From: a bacterium
GTDB lineage: Bacteria; Planctomycetota; Planctomycetia; Kolteriales; Kolteriaceae
Assembly (NCBI GenBank): GCA_019748235.1
Contig: JAIEPU010000297.1
Coordinates: 1 to 33,451 of the forward strand
Reading direction: 5' to 3'
Length of the DNA: 33,451 nucleotides
A model generated the notes under the pieces. That model made no database searches, had not been told where the DNA came from, and saw only the letters and a program-made list of their open reading frames with translations. Position numbers and translations under genes: made by a program. Below are positions 24,301-32,542 of the stretch, in pieces; position 1 is the first letter of the stretch, and the number at the start of each line of letters is the position of its first letter.

Positions 24301-24957
24301 CGACTTCTCTCACACGGTCCCTTGTTCCGAATGGATGCGGAGGTGGTGCGAGACAATGCTCTCGCCGTGAGTGGGCTCTTGATTGAGCGAGTCGGAGGCG
24401 CCAGCGTCAAGCCGTATCAGCCTCCCGGTGTGTGGGAAGCGGTCGGTTATGTCGGGAGTAATACACGTGACTTTAAACGAGACTCCGGTGAAGCACTTTA
24501 TCGCCGAAGTCTTTACACCTTTTGGAAGCGAACAGCGCATCCACCCGCGTTACAGACGTTCGACGCCCCCTCGCGGGAACAATGCACCGTGCGCCGGGCT
24601 CGAACGAACACGCCACTTCAAGCGCTCAACCTCATGAACGATGAGCAATACGTCGAGGCTTCCCGCGCATTCGCCGAGAGAATTCTTTCCAAGGGAGGAA
24701 GCAGCGATGCGGATCGTCTGGGGTATGCCTTTCGAATGGTAACGGCCCGGTGGCCCGACGAAACCGAGCGGGGTGTTTTAGCCGAGGAACTTCGGCGACA
24801 GCGCGAGCGATTCACGAGCGACAAGGAAGCGGCGACGAAACTGATCATGGTCGGAGAGTCGAAGCCCAACGCATCACTTGATCCGTCGGAAGTGGCGGCG
24901 TGGACGATGATTGGAAATCTGCTCCTTAATTTGCACGAGACCATCACTAAGGGCTGA
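21391..24957 (+). CDS. PSCyt1/DUF1549/DUF1553 planctomycete cytochrome protein
   Basis: A 1188-residue exported protein. After a signal anchor comes a PSCyt1 cytochrome domain with [15 protein letters not shown] (heme CYQCH) and [13 protein letters not shown], then DUF1549 ([52 protein letters not shown]). A second heme motif, [12 protein letters not shown], occurs inside DUF1549. The centre holds a beta-rich insert ([20 protein letters not shown] ... [17 protein letters not shown]) like a PA14-type carbohydrate-binding module, then a short coiled coil, then DUF1553 ([18 protein letters not shown] ... [15 protein letters not shown]). Thought to act in the periplasm on complex substrates, activity unknown. 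TTG 21310 opens the frame; ATG 21391 with GGGAG upstream is preferred. It pairs with the DUF1501 gene 42 bp downstream. Confidence 0.92.
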   Translation: [1188 protein letters not shown]

Positions 24958-24999
24958 GTCATTGATCTCTTCGCGATTGTCGCGGAGAAAGGAATTGTG

Positions 25000-26469
25000 A
25001 TGAAGACGTTTGACGATTTCCGATTGGCGATGACTCGCCGATACTTTCTCGGCCAGTCGGCGACCGGCATCGGGGCGGCTGCGCTCGCCTCGGTTCTCGG
25101 TGTAGGAGAAGCGAAAGGGGCGAGTGTTTTTCCCGTGCAGGCGGGGGAACCGGGAATGCTTCCCTCGCTGCATCACAAACCGACTGCCAAGCGGGTGATT
25201 TATCTCGGCATGTCCGGTGCGCCGAGCCAAATGGACCTCTTCGATTACAAGCCGAAGATGGAGGCAATGTTCGATAAGGATCTTCCGGAATCGGTCCGGA
25301 ACGGCCAGCGGCTCACGACGATGACGTCGGGGCAAACGCGTTTTCCGATCGCTCCTTCCATGTACAAGTTCAAGCAACATGGCCAGAGCGGCGCTTGGGT
25401 CAGCGAAATCCTTCCTCAAACCGCTCGCGTCGTTGACAATCTTTGCTTCATCAAAAGCGTGCATACCGAAGCAATCAATCACGATCCCGCGATCACGTTC
25501 TTGCTCACCGGATCCCAGATCCCCGGTCGTCCATGCTTAGGCTCATGGCTCTCGTACGGGCTCGGAAGTGAGAACCGCGATTTGCCGACATTCTTGGTGA
25601 TGCATCCCTCGTGGACAGGCCGTAAAGATGCGCAGGCACTCTACGCGCGCCTCTGGGGTTCCGGATTCCTTCCTTCACGTTATCAAGGGGTTGCCCTTCG
25701 AACGAAGGGAGACCCGGTTCTCTATCTTGCGAATCCACCCGGAGTAGATGAGGGAACACGCCGTTCGATGATTGATAGCCTGAGCAAGCTCAATCAGCAT
25801 CGGCACGAGACCGTCGGCGATCCTGAGATTCTGACTCGCATCTCGCAGTACGAGATGGCTTTCCGGATGCAGACATCGGTGCCTGAACTTGCGGATCTTT
25901 CCCAAGAGCCAAAGCACGTTCTTGATCTCTATGGGCCCGAGGTGTTGACTCCGGGTACCTTCGCGAATTGCAGCATACTCGCGCGGCGGATGGCCGAACG
26001 GGGTGTTCGCTTCATCCAACTCTTGCATCGTGATTGGGATCAGCATTTCAATATCGCGACCGACTTGCCCAATCAGTGCCGTGACATCGATCACGCATGC
26101 GCGGGACTAATCGAGGATCTAAAGCAGCGTGGAATGCTCGACGACACGCTCGTTGTTTGGGGCGGTGAATTTGGCCGCACGATTTATTGCCAAGGGACTC
26201 TCACTCGGACGAATTACGGCCGCGACCATCATCCACGTTGCTTCACGATGTGGATGGCGGGAGGAGGCGTCAAACCGGGCATCACGTACGGCGAGACCGA
26301 CGATTTCTCGTACAACATCGTTGACAAGCCAGTGCATCTCCACGACATCAACGCGACCATCCTGCACTGCATGGGCATTGATCACACCAAGCTGACGTAT
26401 CGATTCCAGGGACGCGATTTCCGGCTAACTGACGTCCATGGAAACATCGTGAAGGACATCTTGGCCTAA
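25000..26469 (+). CDS. DUF1501 family exported protein (sulfatase-like fold)
   Basis: A 489-residue protein with a Tat leader ([20 protein letters not shown]). The DUF1501 body runs from [20 protein letters not shown] through [20 protein letters not shown] to WGGEFGRT, then [18 protein letters not shown] and [12 protein letters not shown]. The family has an alkaline phosphatase/sulfatase-like fold. It is almost always coupled to DUF1549/DUF1553 proteins in planctomycetes, which is the case here. The reaction is unknown. The frame opens at GTG 24997, but ATG 25000 is spaced 6 nt from AAAGGA and is preferred. The unit is closed by the hairpin at 26516-26544. Confidence 0.92.
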   Translation: MKTFDDFRLAMTRRYFLGQSATGIGAAALASVLGVGEAKGASVFPVQAGEPGMLPSLHHKPTAKRVIYLGMSGAPSQMDLFDYKPKMEAMFDKDLPESVRNGQRLTTMTSGQTRFPIAPSMYKFKQHGQSGAWVSEILPQTARVVDNLCFIKSVHTEAINHDPAITFLLTGSQIPGRPCLGSWLSYGLGSENRDLPTFLVMHPSWTGRKDAQALYARLWGSGFLPSRYQGVALRTKGDPVLYLANPPGVDEGTRRSMIDSLSKLNQHRHETVGDPEILTRISQYEMAFRMQTSVPELADLSQEPKHVLDLYGPEVLTPGTFANCSILARRMAERGVRFIQLLHRDWDQHFNIATDLPNQCRDIDHACAGLIEDLKQRGMLDDTLVVWGGEFGRTIYCQGTLTRTNYGRDHHPRCFTMWMAGGGVKPGITYGETDDFSYNIVDKPVHLHDINATILHCMGIDHTKLTYRFQGRDFRLTDVHGNIVKDILA

Positions 26470-26515
26470 GCATGGCGGCTGGCACTTCGACGGAAATGCC
26501 ACCTGTCATGAAGAA

Positions 26516-26544
26516 TTGCCCCTTACTGAGGAAGTGAGGGGCAA
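26516..26544. terminator. Hairpin terminator between convergent genes
   Basis: TTGCCCCTTAC (26516-26526) pairs with GTGAGGGGCAA (26534-26544), with one G-U pair and a 7-nt loop. It lies between the plus-strand DUF1501 stop and the minus-strand glycosyltransferase stop, so it may serve both. Confidence 0.6.
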
Positions 26545-26561
26545 CCTTTCGTGGTGTACCG

Positions 26562-27809
26562 TTAAGTCAACGTCTGGAACGATCGACCTTCGCCGAGCGC
26601 TTCGAGCACTTCGCAGCAATGCTCAAGGGGATTGGTTTTTCGAATTCGCGCGGCATAATCGCGGCAGCGGCGCCACACATCTTCGGATTCGATCAACGAC
26701 TTTAACCGTGGGACGACGTACCGTGTGCGATATTGCCGTGGCTTCAAGTCGATCGACACCTTCAGCGGAACGAGCCGGATACTGTTGTCCGGCTGGTCAT
26801 ACACCATGGGGACGGTAACCTGTGGAATTCCCGCCTTCAGGGTGTGAGCAATCGTCCCGATCCCGCCGTGATGAAGGTGCGCCTTTGTCCGGTGGAGAAG
26901 TCGTTCGAGCGGAACGTAGGGAAAGTACTTCATATCGTCCGGGATCCGATCAGGAAGCAATTCCGGATGCGGCGTCAAAAATATCGCACGGCAACGAAGC
27001 TTTTGGGCGATCTCGATCGACGTCTTGAAATAACGATGAGCTTCGTTTGCGATCGAGCTCTGAGTAAAGACGAGTGGCGGATCTCCCGCGTTCAGAAACG
27101 CATCGACCTCTGACATATCGAAGTATTCGTGCGTTTCGTTGGGGAGGGGAAATCCTGGTAAAACCACATTCTTCGGCCAATCCGGCTTCGGAGGCCCAAA
27201 CCACTCGGGGAAAAGTCCGAAGTGACACTGTGGTGACACCCACCAGTCATGCATGACTCGCTTTTGACGCGGCAAGCCGAACTTCTGGCGGAAGTCCATC
27301 ACCGCCTTGCCGCTCCCCCGATCCATGAAGTAGTCGAGAAGTCCTTGAATGCCGGACTTCATGAACATCGGCAGAAAGTCGATTGGAGGCATCGAGTAGA
27401 CGCTTCGAAACCACATCGGTTGAAGGTACGCGGTTGCGAGCGGAAGGCCGATGGTCTCTTGGGCGACGCGCGCCCCCATGGCGTACGTTTGGGCGCAGGC
27501 GACCGTCTTGCCGGGAACGTAGCGTTCCTTCATGAGGTTGTAAACCGGTTCGATCAAGTCGCGGAGCATTTCTCCCATCTCACGGAGCGAAGCGAGGCTT
27601 GATTGCCTCTTCTGCGAATCCATGAACTGCTGGTAACGATCCTTGGAAAGAGTGGGTTCGAACTTCAGATTTCGTTTCTCGATGAACTCTCGGAAATGCT
27701 CGTTGGCGACGATCGTCACGGTGTGTCCGCGAGCAGCCATCGCTTCGCCGATAGAAACGAAGGGAAGCGTGTCACCCATGCTTCCCATGCAGATCATGTA
27801 TGCGTCCAT
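26562..27809 (-). CDS. GT1-family glycosyltransferase (UGT/MGT-like)
   Basis: A 415-residue GT-B glycosyltransferase. The N-terminal Rossmann domain starts MDAYMICMGSMGDTLPFVSI, followed by EAMAARGHTVTIVANEHF. The C-terminal donor domain has PPLVFTQSSIAN, YVPLERLLHRTKAHLHHGGI and TLKAGIPQVTVPMVYDQPDN. The HHGGIGT...P..YDQ..N pattern is the donor-binding signature of this family. It probably transfers a sugar from a nucleotide donor to a lipid or polyketide acceptor, given the adjacent PKS and exporter genes. ATG 27809 (GGAAG upstream) sits 10 bp after the stop of the second permease gene; a longer frame to 27884 would overlap it by 65 bp and is less likely. Confidence 0.85.
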   Translation of the reverse strand: MDAYMICMGSMGDTLPFVSIGEAMAARGHTVTIVANEHFREFIEKRNLKFEPTLSKDRYQQFMDSQKRQSSLASLREMGEMLRDLIEPVYNLMKERYVPGKTVACAQTYAMGARVAQETIGLPLATAYLQPMWFRSVYSMPPIDFLPMFMKSGIQGLLDYFMDRGSGKAVMDFRQKFGLPRQKRVMHDWWVSPQCHFGLFPEWFGPPKPDWPKNVVLPGFPLPNETHEYFDMSEVDAFLNAGDPPLVFTQSSIANEAHRYFKTSIEIAQKLRCRAIFLTPHPELLPDRIPDDMKYFPYVPLERLLHRTKAHLHHGGIGTIAHTLKAGIPQVTVPMVYDQPDNSIRLVPLKVSIDLKPRQYRTRYVVPRLKSLIESEDVWRRCRDYAARIRKTNPLEHCCEVLEALGEGRSFQTLT

Positions 27810-27819
27810 CAAGCTTCCG

Positions 27820-28971
27820 TTACGCTCTAAAGGCTTCGAGGGGCCGAATTCGCATGGCGGAAAGGGCTGGGACAATTCCGCCAATAATTCCCATGAACAT
27901 CGAAAATGCGAGTGCTAAGAGTAGAAGAGTCGAATCGACTCGGAAAGTGAACTGGACATCATGAGATCCGATCGATGCCGACTGAGTGAATCCGTTGATC
28001 ATGTACCCGATCGCGCTTCCCATGGCTCCGCCGATCAGCGAGACGAAAATCGCCTCGAGAAGAAATGAAATCAGAATCTCCCACGGCATGAAACCCATGA
28101 GCCTCAGGACGGCGATATCTTTGAGTCGCTGGCTGATGGCCGCGAACATGGTGTTCATCACGCCAAAAATCGCGCCGATCCCCATAAACCAGGCGATGAC
28201 CCACACGGCCGCTTGAAGCGATTGGGCGGACTCACCCTGTTTGGCGTAGTACGCGACTTCCGTCATCGCATCGACCGAGATTGCTTTGTCGTCAGAGAGC
28301 CGCTCCGCCAACTCTTTGGCTGCTTCCGGACTAATCGCGCGAAGTACCATCGAGCTATAACTACCCTCTCGTTTGAATTGACTGGCGAGCTCGTCGAGAT
28401 CACACCAGATCTCCGATTCGAATGCGGACCCCTTTGCTTCGAAGAAGCCGACGACCTTCCACGATTTACGGCCGATGTTGATTGTCTGGCCGATGCTCAT
28501 CTTTTGAGATCGCATCAATCCGGTGCCGACGATGATCTCGCTCTGGCTTGGTCGGAACATTCGTCCGCTTACGAGGTTCACCGCCGAATGCACGTCAAAC
28601 GCGACGGGGTGTACACCCCGCAAGGGATACATTACATAGTCCGCGATGCGATAGTCGTAAACCGAAGCGACCATGAAGAACTCACGGCTCGAGAGGGGAC
28701 GCCCCTGCGAATCCCGCATGATTCCTCTCGCAGTTTCGATTTGTGATGCGGTGCTGCGCGGGATTTGGCTGAGCACTTCGTCCGGCTGGCCTTCGTTAAG
28801 TACGATGATATTCTCCGGATCGCCGCTCGTTTCGCAGACTTCCTGAATCCCCTTGATGAAGGCGAGCATGACGATAAGTGCCGCGACAACAAGCGTGAAG
28901 CCAGTGGCGGTCATGAACGTCGTCTTCCAACGAACGAAGAGACTTCGATAGCTGTAAGCGACGGGGATCAT
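27820..28971 (-). CDS. DevC-like FtsX/MacB-type ABC permease (second copy)
   Basis: A 383-residue permease. One N-terminal transmembrane helix (TATGFTLVVAALIVMLAFIKG) is followed by a large periplasmic MacB-like domain, about residues 50-260, and three C-terminal FtsX helices (FMGIGAIFGVMNTMFAAISQ, ISFLLEAIFVSLIGGAMGS, LALAFSMFMGIIGGIVPALS). RLKDIAVLRLMGFMPWEI is the coupling motif of this family. It forms a mechanotransmission-type exporter with the ATPase and membrane fusion protein encoded upstream. ATG 28971 (AAAAGG about 9 nt upstream) is preferred to TTG 29001, which overlaps the preceding stop. The paralogous permease precedes it by 22 bp. Confidence 0.88.
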   Translation of the reverse strand: MIPVAYSYRSLFVRWKTTFMTATGFTLVVAALIVMLAFIKGIQEVCETSGDPENIIVLNEGQPDEVLSQIPRSTASQIETARGIMRDSQGRPLSSREFFMVASVYDYRIADYVMYPLRGVHPVAFDVHSAVNLVSGRMFRPSQSEIIVGTGLMRSQKMSIGQTINIGRKSWKVVGFFEAKGSAFESEIWCDLDELASQFKREGSYSSMVLRAISPEAAKELAERLSDDKAISVDAMTEVAYYAKQGESAQSLQAAVWVIAWFMGIGAIFGVMNTMFAAISQRLKDIAVLRLMGFMPWEILISFLLEAIFVSLIGGAMGSAIGYMINGFTQSASIGSHDVQFTFRVDSTLLLLALAFSMFMGIIGGIVPALSAMRIRPLEAFRA

Positions 28972-28993
28972 CTTGCGTTGCCTTTTACCATAC

Positions 28994-30154
28994 TCATGCA
29001 ATCTTCGAGAACACGTCCGAGACCTTCACCTTTCTCGCAGACCAGGCCGGGAAGAAGCTTCCCAGAAAGCCGACTAACATTCCGAGCGCCAATCCCCATG
29101 GAACCGTGGCCGACTCGATGGGAAAAGTGACGAGGAAACCAGTCAATCCGTTTCTGGGTAACACGCCGTTGATCGCGAGAGTCGATGCGCCCCAGGCGAG
29201 CGTCGCTCCGAAAAGCCCGCTCAGCCCTCCAATCAACATTGCCTCACCAATCACCATCACCATGATGTGCATCGGTTTGAATCCGAGGACCTTGAGAACT
29301 GCCATTTCCGTCCGGCGTTCACGCGTGGCGATGCTGATGCTATTGGAAAGAATAATGAGCATGTCGATGAGCAGGATCGCGACGACGAGCTTGATGATGT
29401 CGAGAATCGCTTTTCCCTTCTCGGCGAAGCGGGCGACGCCGGCTGATTCCGTCTCCGCCTTGAGACTTGGCTGGCGATTCTCAAAGTCTTGTTGAATTTT
29501 GGCCGCTACTTTGCGCCCGGTCTCGGCATCTCGGACTCTGAGCCACAAGCAATCGACCGTATCCTTGTTCCCCGCGCCTTCGCCGTAGTAATCCGAACGA
29601 AAGAAAAATGTAAGAGGCCATTTTCCCGGCGGAGTTACTCCAATGATTTTGAATCGAAGACTTTTCCCTGGATGAAGGGTGCTGTTGATCGTAAATTCCT
29701 GTCCAATCTTCCAATCCATCGCTTGCATCAGACTTCCACCGACGATGCAGCCTGTTTTTTCCCGCTTCATCGTCTCGATCGTTTCCTTGTCGATTTGGTC
29801 GAGACCGGCATGCATGTCGCGAAGATTTTCGACACGAGTCGCCATACCGAGAAGCTGGTTCGATTTGTCGAGGAATCCTGGGTAGAGGTTCCACGTCGTC
29901 CAATCTTCGACGCCCGGGATTCGGGAGATTTCCGGGATGTAGCGGACAGGGACTTTGCTCGGAATGACCCATCGTTCATTGACGAGCAGCTTGGTCTGGC
30001 TCGCGTCTGCTTCGACACCCTTGCGAACGGATTCGGTGACGTTCGTGACCACGGCGCAAATGGTCACGAGGACGGTCACTGCCATGGCCGTCAGGCCGGT
30101 TCGGACTTTGTTACGTCCGAGGTTCTTAAAGACGAGCAGAACGAAGTTGTACAC
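28994..30154 (-). CDS. DevC-like FtsX/MacB-type ABC permease (first copy)
   Basis: A 386-residue permease with the same architecture as its neighbour: N-terminal helix (GLTAMAVTVLVTICAVVTNV), a periplasmic domain of about 220 residues (TGCIVGGSLMQAMDWKIGQE), then C-terminal helices with ERRTEMAVLKVLGFKPMHIM and GEAMLIGGLSGLFGATLAWG. Two different subunits in tandem suggest a heterodimeric exporter channel. The start is GTG 30154, with a purine-rich AAAGAGG just upstream. It lies 65 bp downstream of the ATPase gene. Confidence 0.88.
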   Translation of the reverse strand: MYNFVLLVFKNLGRNKVRTGLTAMAVTVLVTICAVVTNVTESVRKGVEADASQTKLLVNERWVIPSKVPVRYIPEISRIPGVEDWTTWNLYPGFLDKSNQLLGMATRVENLRDMHAGLDQIDKETIETMKREKTGCIVGGSLMQAMDWKIGQEFTINSTLHPGKSLRFKIIGVTPPGKWPLTFFFRSDYYGEGAGNKDTVDCLWLRVRDAETGRKVAAKIQQDFENRQPSLKAETESAGVARFAEKGKAILDIIKLVVAILLIDMLIILSNSISIATRERRTEMAVLKVLGFKPMHIMVMVIGEAMLIGGLSGLFGATLAWGASTLAINGVLPRNGLTGFLVTFPIESATVPWGLALGMLVGFLGSFFPAWSARKVKVSDVFSKIA

Positions 30155-30219
30155 TCGCCTCTTTCCCTGTGAATGACTTTCCGAACCGTCTGCGTGATGC
30201 CCGATGCATCAATCGATTA

Positions 30220-31020
30220 TCATGCCCCCGCGGCGTTCGACGGCTTCACCCGTTCTTGTTCCTCGAGCCGCCTTGCAGCACTTGAAACATTTCGACTTCC
30301 AAACAGCGGGTGCGACGTTGACTCTGGGTTCTCGGTATCATCGATCAATTGGCCATCTTGAATGCGCAATAGTCGTCTCACCCGCGCGGCGACCGCCAAA
30401 TCGTGCGTGACCAGCAGAATCGTCTTTTGCAGCCGAACCTGCAACTCTTGCAAGAGATCGAGAATCTCTTGTGATTTGCGGCTATCAAGGTCTCCCGTCG
30501 GTTCGTCGGCGACCACCAGTGCCGGGTCGGTGACGAGTGCTCGTGCAATGCCGACACGCTGCTGTTCACCGCCCGAAAGCTGACCAGGTCTGTGGTCAAG
30601 ACGATGGCCTAGTCCGACCAGTTCGAGAATGTTCATCACTTGCTCGCGGCGACGCCGGCGTGACATATTCAGCAGGAGCAGAGGAAGTTCGACATTCTCG
30701 TATGCCGTGAGCACAGGAATGAGATTGAAAAACTGGAAGACGAAACCGACGGCGTTTGTCCGCCAGAGGGCGAGCTGCGATTCGGTGAGAGCCGAGATTT
30801 CCACTCCGTTGACGACGACTCTCCCCGTTGTCGGTTGATCGAGGCCGGCAATCAGATTAAGCAGGGTTGTCTTGCCCGAACCGCTGGGGCCGATCAGACC
30901 GACGAAGTCTCCGCGAGCAATTTCCAAATGAACGCTTTTCAGCACTTCCACTCGCTCGGAGCCGCGAAAGTAGTGCTTGGTGCAGCGATCGACGAGTACG
31001 ATCGGCGGCGCATTGCTCAT
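30220..31020 (-). CDS. DevA/LolD/MacB-type ABC exporter ATPase
   Basis: A 266-residue ATPase. Walker A is GPSGSGKTT (44-52), the Q-loop is [20 protein letters not shown] (95-114), the signature is LSGGEQQR (148-155), Walker B is [13 protein letters not shown] and the H-loop is LVTHDLAVA. This motif set marks the DevA/LolD/MacB subfamily, which works with FtsX-type permeases rather than classical transmembrane domains. The C-terminal 25 residues form a charged tail ([11 protein letters not shown]). ATG 31020 overlaps the stop of the membrane fusion gene in an ATGA, so the two are translationally coupled. Confidence 0.92.
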   Translation of the reverse strand: MSNAPPIVLVDRCTKHYFRGSERVEVLKSVHLEIARGDFVGLIGPSGSGKTTLLNLIAGLDQPTTGRVVVNGVEISALTESQLALWRTNAVGFVFQFFNLIPVLTAYENVELPLLLLNMSRRRRREQVMNILELVGLGHRLDHRPGQLSGGEQQRVGIARALVTDPALVVADEPTGDLDSRKSQEILDLLQELQVRLQKTILLVTHDLAVAARVRRLLRIQDGQLIDDTENPESTSHPLFGSRNVSSAARRLEEQERVKPSNAAGA

Positions 31021-32444
31021 GGCTTGGTCTTCGCGTCCTTATTCTCTTCGAGGAGTTTGGGACGAATGGATTGCCCATCGACGATGGGATCCTTGTCACG
31101 AAGCAGGACGATCTCGCCGGTCTTCAATCCATCGAGGATTTCGATTTCATCGCCGAGCGTCTTGCCGATCTTAACCCGGCGCGGATGAGCTGTCTTATTC
31201 TCATCCAACACGAAGACCGTGCTTACTCCGTCCGCCGTTGTGACGGCGCGAGAGGGGACGGTTGGTATCTGGTTTTCCCCTTGGTTCTCTCGTTTGAGGA
31301 AAAGAACCCGACAATTCATTTCCGACAACAGGTGGTTATCAGGCTTAAGGATCTTTACTTTGACCGGCACCACGCCGCGCGATCGATTGACTTGCGGCTG
31401 CATTCGCGCGAGCTCCGCCTCGTAAATGCGATCAGGATAGGCGTCGGGGATGACCTGGCAGGGGTGTCCGACTGAAACGCGTGAGACCTCACGTTCTTGG
31501 ATGTCGACTTCAGCTTCAAGTTCATTCATGTCCGCCAACACGCAGAGGCTGGTGATCACCGTCTGTGGGAGGATCAATTCACCTTCTCGCGCATTCTGCT
31601 CGAGAATAGTTCCATTGACCGGAGCCACGATCACTGAGTTCTTCAATCCGATCTGGGCACTTTCAAACGTTGCTCTCGCCTGAGCGACTTGAGCCTCCGC
31701 GACGGCGACGTCCTCACTCCGCGCGCCTCGCACGAGGAGCGATACCTTCGATTTGTTGACTGCGACTTGATTCTCTGCATTCGTGAGAGCCGCCTGCGCT
31801 TTTTCGAGTTCCACGGTGGGGCTGGCTCCCGAATTCACCAGCTTCTTCGAGCGGTCGTAATTGTCTTTGGCCTCTTGCAGAGAAGCCTCGGAACTATCGA
31901 GCATCGATTTCGCTTGCGCAATTTCCTCGGGGTCAGTCCCATTTTTCAGCTTAAGGAGTTGAGCCTCCGCGAGCGCTAAGGCAGCCTTGGCCCGATCGAC
32001 TTCGGCCCGGTAGGTATCGTCCTCAATTCGGCAGATCACCTGCCCCTTCTTCACGATCATCCCCTCTTCGATGGGGAGTTCGATGATCTTGCCAGCGGCT
32101 TGCGGCGCGATTTGAACTTTGTTCTTTGGAACGATGTACCCGGAAACGTCAAGGATCACACCACCGCCGGCTCGTTCGCCGAAGGAGATGGCTTCCGTTT
32201 CAGGGATGACCTGGGCATGGGTCTTCTTGTATTCCTCGAATCCAAAGTATCCACCGACGACAGCACCGATCAGCAGGAGCAAAAAGAAGAGACGTCCCCA
32301 GCGGAATCCTCCGCCGCCCCGCCGCTCATTCTTTTGAAGTTGCAACGATTGCAGACGCTGAGAAATCGGATCGAGGGCCTGCTGCGTTGAAGCGGCCGGC
32401 GCTGTCTCCTGTGGCTCAAGCGTAATCTCGTCAGTTCCGGACAT
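31017..32444 (-). CDS. DevB/HlyD-type membrane fusion protein
   Basis: A 475-residue periplasmic adaptor. A cytosolic N-terminus of about 50 residues is followed by one transmembrane helix (WGRLFFLLLLIGAVVGGYFG). A lipoyl half-motif (VSGYIVPKNKVQIAPQAAGK, then EEGMIVKKGQVICRIED) comes next. The long coiled coil (AEAQLLKLKNGTDPEEIAQA ... ELEKAQAALTNAENQVAVNK) leads to the second lipoyl half (NSVIVAPVNGTILEQ) and beta-barrel regions. It links an inner-membrane ABC exporter to the outer envelope. ATG 32444 (TAGG 7 nt upstream) is preferred; the longer frame to 32624 would read through the PKS stop region. It lies 98 bp after the PKS gene. Confidence 0.9.
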   Translation of the reverse strand: MSGTDEITLEPQETAPAASTQQALDPISQRLQSLQLQKNERRGGGGFRWGRLFFLLLLIGAVVGGYFGFEEYKKTHAQVIPETEAISFGERAGGGVILDVSGYIVPKNKVQIAPQAAGKIIELPIEEGMIVKKGQVICRIEDDTYRAEVDRAKAALALAEAQLLKLKNGTDPEEIAQAKSMLDSSEASLQEAKDNYDRSKKLVNSGASPTVELEKAQAALTNAENQVAVNKSKVSLLVRGARSEDVAVAEAQVAQARATFESAQIGLKNSVIVAPVNGTILEQNAREGELILPQTVITSLCVLADMNELEAEVDIQEREVSRVSVGHPCQVIPDAYPDRIYEAELARMQPQVNRSRGVVPVKVKILKPDNHLLSEMNCRVLFLKRENQGENQIPTVPSRAVTTADGVSTVFVLDENKTAHPRRVKIGKTLGDEIEILDGLKTGEIVLLRDKDPIVDGQSIRPKLLEENKDAKTKP

Positions 32445-32498
32445 GGAATTACCTACTTCGCTTTTGGCCAGGTCGGGAGAGAGGGGCCAACGGATGTA

Positions 32499-32520
32499 CC
32501 ATTTTGATCCTTCAAAATGG
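32499..32520. other. Intercistronic hairpin between PKS and membrane fusion genes
   Basis: CCATTTTGA (32499-32507) and TCAAAATGG (32512-32520) are perfect 9-bp arms with a 4-nt loop. It could be a weak terminator, a processing site setting exporter expression apart from the PKS, or an operator. There is no T run. Confidence 0.45.
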
Positions 32521-32542
32521 ATCGAGCCTGCACCTCTTTGTT

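Noticed and set aside
29489..30172. Plus-strand 227-codon open frame opposite the first DevC-like permease
   Set aside because: Shadow of a well-supported permease; no SD or recognised motif.
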